DNA of 6,913 nt from Kiritimatiellia bacterium (GTDB taxonomy: Bacteria > Verrucomicrobiota > Kiritimatiellia > RFP12 > UBA1067), in NCBI GenBank assembly GCA_024405335.1, contig JAKSOX010000107.1, positions 1-6,913 of the forward strand. The letters are read 5' to 3'. The notes beneath the pieces were generated by a model that worked only from the letters and a program-made list of their open reading frames with translations, was not told where the DNA came from and searched no databases. Positions 1 to 4,869 of the stretch are shown here, in pieces. The translations under genes and the position numbers were made by a program. Position 1 is the first letter of the stretch, and each line of letters starts with the position of its first letter.

Positions 1-112
1 ATGCGGCAGAGGCGATGCGTCCAACGCGTCCGGCGACCAACCTTCGGCCACGTGGACGCGGGCGGCCACGGACGCCGCCTCCAAAAAGCAAATGAACCTG
101 TACTCGTCAGTT
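1..112 (-). other. Possible partial coding segment at window edge, unrecognised
   Basis: The minus-strand frame with codons ending at 108, 105 and so on stays open to the window edge for about 36 codons, reading DEYRFICFLEAASVAARV and onward. By my hand count its GC is highest at the third codon position, then first, then second, which is the pattern expected of real genes in a high-GC genome. I do not recognise the peptide. There is no convincing start codon and the frame runs into a short repeat at 113-150, so it may be a truncated gene end. A plus-strand frame stopping at 112-114 and another stopping at 168-170 are also open; they are rich in arginine, lysine or small residues and look less likely. 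Confidence 0.2.
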
Positions 113-150
113 GAAATCACGCAAAGACGCAAAGAACGCGGAGGAAAGAA
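113..150. repeat. Dispersed short intergenic repeat of the CGCAAAGACGCAAAG type
   Basis: The block contains CGCAAAGACGCAAAGAACGC followed by a purine-rich GGAGGAAAGAA. CGCAAAGA is repeated directly with a 9-base period. From memory, CTTTGCGTCTTTGCGTG-type repeats occur between genes in many bacterial genomes, including PVC members. It is the first of three repeat blocks in a row, which suggests a hot spot for such elements rather than a coding region. Confidence 0.5.
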
Positions 151-183
151 GAAAAGACGGATACTCTGACAAGTCACGGCAAC

Positions 184-245
184 GCGCTTCGCTGTTTGGA
201 ATGTTTGGCGCTTCGCCGTTTGGAAACCTCCCAAAACCTCCAAAC
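184..245. repeat. Direct and inverted GTTTGG repeats
   Basis: An 18-base unit GCGCTTCGCYGTTTGGAA occurs at 184-201 and 208-225, differing at one base, with 24-base spacing. A further GTTTGG lies at 203-208. The inverse CCAAAC at 240-245 can pair with GTTTGG at 218-223 to form a hairpin around an AAACCTCCC-rich loop. Nothing suggests a coding role. Confidence 0.5.
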
Positions 246-274
246 CTTTGCTCTTTCGCGCGCCGCATTCCGCC

Positions 275-310
275 GTCCTTTTCGTCCCTTTTGTCCTTTT
301 CGTCCTTTTC
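275..310. repeat. Tandem 9-base repeat, four copies
   Basis: Four adjacent 9-base units read GTCCTTTTC, GTCCCTTTT, GTCCTTTTC and GTCCTTTTC. The complementary strand reads as GGACGAAAA units and, if translated, gives a low-complexity charged peptide (KDEKDKRDEKD), which is not evidence of a gene. A hairpin follows directly: GTCGCGGC at 320-327 pairs with GCCGCGAC at 342-349 across a 14-base loop. Confidence 0.65.
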
Positions 311-343
311 GCCCCGCGAGTCGCGGCGGCGGATTGCGGCGGC

Positions 344-427
344 CGCGACGCGATTGAAATGGCTGCCGATCAGGTGGTAGCAGCCTCTATGAACCTCGTC
401 TTTCGCATGCCGAGCCGTGTACCACAA
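344..427 (-). pseudogene. Remnant of a REP-associated (Y1-type) transposase N-terminus
   Basis: The minus-strand frame reads ARHAKDEVHRGCYHLIGSHF and continues with NRV. The arrangement of RHA, a charged stretch, GCYHLIG and then NRV is what I would expect at the start of REP-associated tyrosine transposases, whose opening beta strand typically reads like YHxxxRxxxR. After about 28 residues the similarity stops, and the frame passes through an alanine/arginine-rich stretch into the tandem repeat at 275-310. The HxH nuclease motif and catalytic tyrosine are therefore missing. In this frame the only early start is TTG at 427. I read it as a truncated, non-functional copy. The match is short, so chance similarity is possible. 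Confidence 0.4.
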
Positions 428-434
428 AATCGAT

Positions 435-459
435 TACTACGTCAACGCTACTACGTCAA
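435..459. repeat. 11-base direct repeat TACTACGTCAA, two copies
   Basis: TACTACGTCAA occurs at 435-445 and 449-459, exactly 14 bases apart. On the minus strand each copy begins with TTGACG, which resembles a -35 element. The copy at 440-445 sits 18 bases upstream of a weak TACACG (416-421) just before the transposase remnant, so the pair may be the old control region of that element. Confidence 0.5.
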
Positions 460-479
460 TAAGCTCGACCCTTTCATTC

Positions 480-492
480 TTCCCCCGGGGAA
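480..492. repeat. Short GC palindrome downstream of the operon
   Basis: TTCCCC at 480-485 and GGGGAA at 487-492 form a palindrome around one base, about 46 bases past the stop codon of the last operon gene. There is no T-run on the minus-strand side and the loop is too tight, so it is a poor intrinsic terminator. I see no better terminator for the operon between 1 and 537. Confidence 0.25.
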
Positions 493-537
493 AAGGAAGG
501 AAAACGGGGAATGCAACGGCGACAAGCCCTGTTGCGC

Positions 538-2085
538 TCACTTCTCGCCCACGGCCTCGGCCAGCTCTTCGAGCGCGAAGGCGTCCGCGACCTGGCCGTT
601 CACCCAGTCCTCGTGCTCGTTCGTCGTGCTCGCGTTGTTCCAATAGGTGCGAAGCCGTCCGTCCGGCAGCAAAACGCGCGTGAAGGCGTCGCCCAACGCC
701 TTCGCCTTGGCGAGGTCGACCGGATCGCCTTCGGCCTTGTGGAGCGCGAGGTAGGCGCTGACGAGTTTGGCGACCGACTCGTCGATCGGCAGGTAGCAAT
801 GGTACTGCTCCAACACGACGGGCGTCGTCCACGTCGGCGCATGGGGCGCCTCCCACACGACGAACTGGTCTTCGGAGAAACGCAGCATCTCCCTCGCCTG
901 GGCGATCCGCTTCTTGTCCCCCGGGAAGCGCTTCAGCAAATAGATCGCCGTGTCGCACGGACCGTACTTCGAAAGGTTCGCGTAAGGGGGAACGGGCTGG
1001 ATGTCCTCGAACTGCGCGTCCCACGCCCAGCTCTTCATCGGACCGTTCTCGACGTAGGCGAAGGCCTTGTCGGCCGCCTCGCGGTACTTCTTCCCGCCGG
1101 TGACGTCCGCGACTTCCTCCAGCATCGGAATGACGCGCGTCGGCACGAGGCGGTTGCCGCACACGGGCTTCCCGGTTTTGCCGTCCATCTTCTGCCACCA
1201 CGTGCCGTCCTTCCCCTGCAGCCGCACGAAGGTGTCGGCGATCTTGACCGCGAAATCCCGGTACTTGGTTTCGCCCGTCGCGCGCCACACGGCGAGCAGC
1301 GCCTGCGCGGCGGCCGCCGGATAGTGGAGCATGTGCTGGCCGTCGAACTTGTCCCCGAGATAGCCGTTCCCCGCCTCGCCGCGGCCGTCGTAGGTGAGCG
1401 TGAAGTGCTCGAGCGGAGATCCGGCCGGCTCCGCGCGCGCGATCAGCCAGTCGGCGTTGAGCCGCGCGATCCTGTGCGCGCGTTCGCGGTCCCGCGGATT
1501 GCTTTCGGCGTAATGGAGCACGCCGAAGATCTGCGCGGACAGCATCTTGGAGGGATAGGAGTTGAGCGGATAGCCGGCGTCCGGCCTGCCGTTGTCGAGG
1601 AGGTGCTGCAAATAGGGGCGCCTGAAGACGTAGGCGAGTATCTTCTTCGCCGCCTCGCCGTATGGCATCGCCGCCTTCGGGTACTTCCCGGGCGAAAACG
1701 GCGCCATCTTGCGGAAGCTGCGCGCGCCCGCGACCCCCAAGTCCCGGCCGTCCGCCGCGACGCCCACGACCTTGAGCGCGCACTTCCCCGGCGGAATCCC
1801 GCCCCAGATCCGCGACAGCGCGGCCGTCGGCCGCTCCGCTTCGAACCGGTGCGTCCTCTTCGTCTCGTCCGCGAGTTCGAACCGGTATTTCGCCGCTCCG
1901 TCCACCGCCTTGAAGTCGAAGGCCGGCGCATAAGTGAACTGCGTGGCGGCGGCGTTCCACGCGACCTGGCCGTCCACGCCGACCGGCCGAACCGGAATGT
2001 CGTATTCGCCGCCGAACGCGGCCGACGCCGCCGCGAGCAGCGCGGCCAGGCCAACGGTTTTGAACGACGAACGCGTGGCGCTCAT
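538..2085 (-). CDS. Exported helical-barrel protein, probably six-hairpin glycosidase/lyase class
   Basis: This is the third gene of the minus-strand operon, 515 residues. Residues 1-25 form a signal peptide (basic start, then VGLAALLAAASAAFGG). Residues about 26-125 look like a beta-sandwich: VAWNAAATQFTYAPAFDF, then KYRFELADE and GKCALKVVGVA. From about 135 to the end the protein is helical, with repeated helix pairs such as EAAKKILAYVF, KYRDFAVKIADTFV and KYREAADKAFAYV, separated by loops rich in aromatic and polar residues: HFTLTYDG at 227-234, GDKFDGQHMLHY at 244-255, KSWAWDAQFEDI at 351-362 and YWNNASTTNEHEDW at 481-494. This layout resembles the six-hairpin (alpha/alpha) barrel of unsaturated glycuronyl hydrolases and several polysaccharide lyases. 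I cannot name the family or catalytic residues. The ATG at 2085 is preferred over an in-frame ATG at 2247 because it has AGGAGG seven bases upstream and leads straight into the signal peptide; the longer version would overlap the preceding gene. Confidence 0.72.
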   Translation of the reverse strand: MSATRSSFKTVGLAALLAAASAAFGGEYDIPVRPVGVDGQVAWNAAATQFTYAPAFDFKAVDGAAKYRFELADETKRTHRFEAERPTAALSRIWGGIPPGKCALKVVGVAADGRDLGVAGARSFRKMAPFSPGKYPKAAMPYGEAAKKILAYVFRRPYLQHLLDNGRPDAGYPLNSYPSKMLSAQIFGVLHYAESNPRDRERAHRIARLNADWLIARAEPAGSPLEHFTLTYDGRGEAGNGYLGDKFDGQHMLHYPAAAAQALLAVWRATGETKYRDFAVKIADTFVRLQGKDGTWWQKMDGKTGKPVCGNRLVPTRVIPMLEEVADVTGGKKYREAADKAFAYVENGPMKSWAWDAQFEDIQPVPPYANLSKYGPCDTAIYLLKRFPGDKKRIAQAREMLRFSEDQFVVWEAPHAPTWTTPVVLEQYHCYLPIDESVAKLVSAYLALHKAEGDPVDLAKAKALGDAFTRVLLPDGRLRTYWNNASTTNEHEDWVNGQVADAFALEELAEAVGEK

Positions 2086-2087
2086 GG

Positions 2088-2097
2088 GTTTCCTCCT
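2088..2097 (-). promoter_or_regulatory. Strong Shine-Dalgarno deciding the start of the third operon gene
   Basis: On the minus strand the sequence reads AGGAGGAAACCCATG. The AGGAGG occupies 2092-2097, six bases before the GGAAAC-to-ATG spacing ends at 2085. It lies in the 29-base gap after the stop codon at 2115 and fixes the start at 2085. The GGAAACnnATG arrangement recurs at two other starts in this window. Confidence 0.8.
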
Positions 2098-2114
2098 GCT
2101 TTCGCGTTTTGTAA

Positions 2115-3440
2115 CTACTTCAGAATCAGGGCGAAACCGCCGCCGCGCGAATCCCGCAGATCGAAGAGCGCCGTCTCCCGGTGGACGCCGGTTCCGTCGT
2201 TCAGCACGTCGAAGGTCGCCTTCCAGACGCCTTTGGCCGGTTTCCACTTCACCGAATCCTCGCCCGACCGCTTCACGAGTTCCGCGGACGTGCCCGGCAC
2301 CTCGTCCGTCCAGTTCCGCACGTCGGGATCAGTCCCCGCGAGCGCCACCACCGTCACCTTGGCGACGGACGCGGCGCCGACGCCCGCCACGTCGCCGATC
2401 CAGTTCGTGGAGGAATACTCGAACGGCAGCACGTCGCGGAGCCGCCTCGGCGTGCGAACCCCCTCCGCCAGGTCGAAGCAAAGTTTCCCTTCCCCGGCAA
2501 ACGCGCGCTCGCACCGGTCCGGCTCCTCCCAGCGCACGTCGCGGATCGCCGCCGTCGCGCCGCCGCCCGCAGCCGTGTAGGCGAAAACCACTTCGTGCGC
2601 CCCGTGTTCCGCAAACGCGATCCGGCGCGGAACCCATTCCGCCGCCCGCCCGGAAAAGCTCTCCGCCGACGCGCCGTCGACCGACACCTCCAACGTCCCT
2701 CCCGTCAGACGGTACTCGTAGCGCAAAACGCCGCACCCATTGAAGGCGAACGACGTCGCCGTCCGCGTGCCCGGCGCCAGGCCCGCATCCGTCGCGAGTC
2801 CAGACCGCGCCGACGACGAATCGGCCGGCTGCCACGGCGCGTCCGCGTCCTGCACGACGGCGATTTCATGCGTGACCGCCGCCAGCACCGCCGCTTCGAC
2901 GTCCTGCTGCGACGCGGCGGCGTCGGAGACGTGCGTGAAGTCCAGAAAACCGATGAGCGTCGCGGATTCGTCCGGCGTGCCGTTCTTGCGGACCACGTGC
3001 GAGAGCCGGCAGACCTTCTTCGAAACCGCCTGCAGGTTCCAGTCGGCCGTTCCCCGCCCCGTCGTCGCCGCCAGCACCGTGGCCGCCGCGCTGCCGTCGG
3101 ACGAAAACGCGCCGTTCGCCAGCGTGCCGGACTGCGCCGTGATCGTCACCGTGCGCGTCGCATCCGAAACGGGATCGAGCCCCCAGCCGACGGCGGAATA
3201 GGCGAAGTTCCGCAGCGCCGGCTCGTCCTTGAGTTTCGCCACGGGAAACACCGTGCGCAGGTCGAGAACCATTTCGGACGCTTCGGGAACGGCAAGATCG
3301 CCTGCAACGGCCAGTTCGGACTCGCGAACCCAATTCGGGCCGTCCGCCAAAGCGGAAAGCGCGGCGGCCGCCAGCGGCAGCGTCGCCATCAGCGCCCTGC
3401 CCGCCGGAATGCATCCCCTCCTTGTCCGAAATGCGGTCAT
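2115..3440 (-). CDS. Exported beta-rich protein with internal duplication, function unknown
   Basis: The second operon gene encodes 441 residues of no family I can name. Residues 1-33 form a signal peptide: basic MTAFRTRRG, then ATLPLAAAALSALA. Its ATG overlaps the preceding gene's TGA in an ATGA, so translation is probably coupled; no Shine-Dalgarno is visible, which fits coupling. Three parts can be seen. Residues about 56-170 and 319-430 align by eye: VLDL with CFDL, FAYSAVGW with FEYSSTNW, VTITAQSG with VTVVALAG, and a tryptophan-led second half ending SATLIGFLD with ETALFDLRD. Between them, about 230-305 (NGCGVLRYEYRLTGGTLEVS, then a short loop and HGAHEVVFAY) resembles the beta-sandwich module with a GxGxLxFxW...G.H.L.W.Y pattern found in bacterial extracellular proteins. 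It may bind carbohydrate or act as a scaffold. No catalytic motif is visible. Confidence 0.78.
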   Translation of the reverse strand: MTAFRTRRGCIPAGRALMATLPLAAAALSALADGPNWVRESELAVAGDLAVPEASEMVLDLRTVFPVAKLKDEPALRNFAYSAVGWGLDPVSDATRTVTITAQSGTLANGAFSSDGSAAATVLAATTGRGTADWNLQAVSKKVCRLSHVVRKNGTPDESATLIGFLDFTHVSDAAASQQDVEAAVLAAVTHEIAVVQDADAPWQPADSSSARSGLATDAGLAPGTRTATSFAFNGCGVLRYEYRLTGGTLEVSVDGASAESFSGRAAEWVPRRIAFAEHGAHEVVFAYTAAGGGATAAIRDVRWEEPDRCERAFAGEGKLCFDLAEGVRTPRRLRDVLPFEYSSTNWIGDVAGVGAASVAKVTVVALAGTDPDVRNWTDEVPGTSAELVKRSGEDSVKWKPAKGVWKATFDVLNDGTGVHRETALFDLRDSRGGGFALILK

Positions 3441-4726
3441 GGCAGCGTTCTGGAGAGGCGAAAGCCGCTGTTGTTGCCTTGCGAATACGTTGGCGCGTCC
3501 TTGTTCCGGTACGCCGACCGGCACTTTTCAACCGCCGTGCCCCAGCTGCCGCCGCGCTTCACGCGCTCCGTTCCGGAGTCCGGCCCTTTCGGATCGACGA
3601 ACTGATTCAGGGCGGCCGCGTCGTCCTGATGCCAGTCGCGGCACCATTCCCAGACGTTGCCGTGCATGTCGTAGAGCCCCCACTGGTTCGGATCGTAGGA
3701 GCCGACCACCGTGTGCTTCAACGAAATGCCGCCGCGACCGTCGGTTTGGTTGTCCACGTATCGTCCAAGCCGGCCGAACTGCGTCTTCTGCTCGGCGGCG
3801 CTGGCGTTGTTGTAGGCGTTCGTGGTGTTGAACGCGCCGGTCGTGCCCGCGCGGCAGGCGCATTCCCATTGGAACTCCGTCGGCAGGTCGATTCCCGTCA
3901 CGGCCGCGGCATAGTCGCCGTTGTCGTCTTTCGCCTTGCACTTGCGGGCGAGTCTGCCCACGAACGTGTCGGGGTCCGGCTCGGACGCCTTCGGCCAGTC
4001 GCCGCCGCGGACCATGTTGTACGACACCCGCTCGACGGGACGGAAGTCGCCTTGGAACTCCGAAGGGTTCGGTTCGCCCATCACGTTCACGTACTGCTTC
4101 TGGGTGATCTCGTAAATGCCCACGTAGAACGGCTTCGAGAGCGCCACGCGGTGCTGCTTCTCGCTGAGGTACACGAAGCCCGCCTCGGTTCCGGGCGAGC
4201 CGGCCACGTAGGAGCCGGGATGGATGCGCCGCAAGACGATCTTGTCCCCCTTGTACTCGTCCACGCCGAACCCGCCCGGCGGGACGCCGTTCAGGAAATC
4301 GACGGGGTAGGTCTCCGCCGTCGGACCGCCCGAAACGTCGATCACCATGTACGCCTCGGCGTAGTGGACGAGCGCAATGCGCATTTCGGCCCGTTCGACG
4401 CGGTTCGTCATCCCGTCGGCGTTCGCGTCCCAGGTGATGCGGTGCGCCCCCGCCGAAAGCGGCAACGGCGCCTGCAGAAAGGTGATCGCGCGGTTCGTGA
4501 CGGCGGGCGTCGCCGACCGGTCGACCAGCGACACTTCGAGATTGTCGTCGACGCCCGGCGCTTCCCCTTCGGCGAACACGACGGTGTAGTCGACGTCCAC
4601 GAGTCCGTTCCACGGATAGCGCTGCCTGATCCGGTCGACCTGCAGGACGACGCCTCCGGCTTCGGCGGCGACGACGGCCGCCGCCGCGGCGAGCAGCGCG
4701 GCATGGAAGGTCTGTCGGAATTCCAT
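3437..4726 (-). CDS. Exported SUMF1/FGE-fold protein, probably not an active formylglycine enzyme
   Basis: This is the first operon gene, 429 residues. Residues 1-22 are a signal peptide (HAALLAAAAAVVAAEA). Residues about 23-135 form a beta-rich domain with the segment IRQRYPWNGLVDVDYTV. Residues about 165-427 are a SUMF1 (formylglycine-generating/EgtB/PvdO) domain: KPFYVGIYEITQKQYVNVMG, LPTEFQWECACRAGTTG at 281-297, YDMHGNVWEWCRDW at 352-365, and the end KRGGSWG ... CRSAYRN ... NSGFRL. In formylglycine-generating enzyme two nearby cysteines after the GGS motif do the chemistry. Here only one cysteine (402) lies in that segment, so sulfatase activation is not supported; a ligand-binding or other role is likelier. 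The ATG at 4726 is chosen because it leads into the signal peptide and has AAGGAG and AAAGGG upstream. The alternative ATG at 4756 lies within the -10 promoter element. Confidence 0.88.
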   Translation of the reverse strand: MEFRQTFHAALLAAAAAVVAAEAGGVVLQVDRIRQRYPWNGLVDVDYTVVFAEGEAPGVDDNLEVSLVDRSATPAVTNRAITFLQAPLPLSAGAHRITWDANADGMTNRVERAEMRIALVHYAEAYMVIDVSGGPTAETYPVDFLNGVPPGGFGVDEYKGDKIVLRRIHPGSYVAGSPGTEAGFVYLSEKQHRVALSKPFYVGIYEITQKQYVNVMGEPNPSEFQGDFRPVERVSYNMVRGGDWPKASEPDPDTFVGRLARKCKAKDDNGDYAAAVTGIDLPTEFQWECACRAGTTGAFNTTNAYNNASAAEQKTQFGRLGRYVDNQTDGRGGISLKHTVVGSYDPNQWGLYDMHGNVWEWCRDWHQDDAAALNQFVDPKGPDSGTERVKRGGSWGTAVEKCRSAYRNKDAPTYSQGNNSGFRLSRTLP

Positions 4727-4744
4727 TGGTTTCCCTTTCTCCTT
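4727..4744 (-). promoter_or_regulatory. Ribosome binding region of the operon's first gene
   Basis: The minus strand reads AAGGAGAAAGGGAAACCA before the ATG. AAGGAG (4739-4744) is 12 bases from the start, rather far, whereas AAGGG is 6 bases away, an ideal distance. Either could pair with 16S rRNA. The 11 bases GAAAGGGAAAC (4729-4739) are repeated exactly, at the same distance from ATG, before the gene at 6389. Confidence 0.6.
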
Positions 4745-4754
4745 TTCGGCCGCC

Positions 4755-4783
4755 ATTGTACCACAACAGGACTTGGAAAAACA
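4755..4783 (-). promoter_or_regulatory. Promoter of the exported-protein operon
   Basis: On the minus strand TGTGGTACAAT gives a -10 element TACAAT at 4755-4760, preceded by a TG-like extension. Transcription would begin near 4747-4748, leaving a leader of about 20 bases that contains the ribosome binding site. The expected -35 position (about 4778-4783) holds only a T-rich sequence with no TTGACA match. A good -10 with a poor -35 suggests dependence on an activator, and the direct repeat at 4777-4815 overlaps exactly that position. Confidence 0.5.
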
Positions 4784-4853
4784 TGAAAAACGAACGTCAA
4801 AAAACACAAAAAACGCTCACGCCCGAATCCGTCTTGCCTCCCCGCCAAGTCCT
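4768..4853. repeat. Inverted pair AGGACTTGG / CCAAGTCCT, one in each divergent promoter
   Basis: AGGACTTGG at 4768-4776 and CCAAGTCCT at 4845-4853 are perfect inverted copies. Each lies between the -35 and -10 positions of one of the two divergent promoters, in the same orientation relative to its own transcription. The second copy extends to a dyad, CCAAG-TC-CTTGG, at 4845-4856. These could be sites for a shared regulator, but a nine-base match can also arise by chance. Confidence 0.35.
4777..4815. promoter_or_regulatory. Candidate operator: tandem 16-bp A-tract direct repeat
   Basis: AAAAACATGAAAAACG at 4777-4792 and AAAAACACAAAAAACG at 4800-4815 match at 14 of 16 positions, with starts 23 bases apart, about two helical turns. 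Each unit holds two AAAAAC boxes 9 bases apart. From the predicted operon start near 4748, the nearer copy spans about -30 to -45 and the farther about -53 to -68. This resembles the two direct half-sites through which AraC-family activators work at the E. coli araBAD promoter. The regulator encoded next door has such a DNA-binding domain. Binding is inferred, not shown. Confidence 0.5.
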
Positions 4854-4862
4854 TGGTATAAT
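4834..4862 (+). promoter_or_regulatory. Promoter of the regulator gene, predicted leaderless transcript
   Basis: TTGCCT at 4834-4839 and a perfect TATAAT at 4857-4862 are separated by 17 bases, ideal for the housekeeping sigma factor. Only seven bases lie between the -10 element and the ATG at 4870, so transcription should start at or one base before the A of the start codon. There is no Shine-Dalgarno, which agrees with a leaderless message. Confidence 0.75.
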
Positions 4863-4869
4863 CCGCGGC

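Noticed and set aside
275..310. CRISPR-like appearance of the tandem repeat
   Set aside because: Units are 9 bases, directly adjacent and without spacers, so this is a simple tandem repeat.
2086..2247. Longer start (ATG 2247) for the third operon gene
   Set aside because: It would bury the signal peptide 55 residues inside and overlap the preceding gene, while ATG 2085 has a strong Shine-Dalgarno.
511..2580. Plus-strand open frame of 689 codons opposite the operon
   Set aside because: It is antisense to two well-supported genes, is arginine-rich and low in normal domain features, has no ribosome binding site, and is expected from few stop codons in GC-rich DNA.
2181..3605. Plus-strand open frame of 474 codons
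   Set aside because: Arginine-rich shadow antisense to the beta-rich exported protein, with no start signals.
3422..4786. Plus-strand open frame of 454 codons
   Set aside because: Antisense to the SUMF1-fold gene, whose family motifs are unmistakable; composition is that of a reverse-complement shadow.
4726..4869. In-frame upstream extension of the regulator from ATG 4726
   Set aside because: The extension runs through both promoters and the direct repeat, and the sensor domain begins right after ATG 4870.
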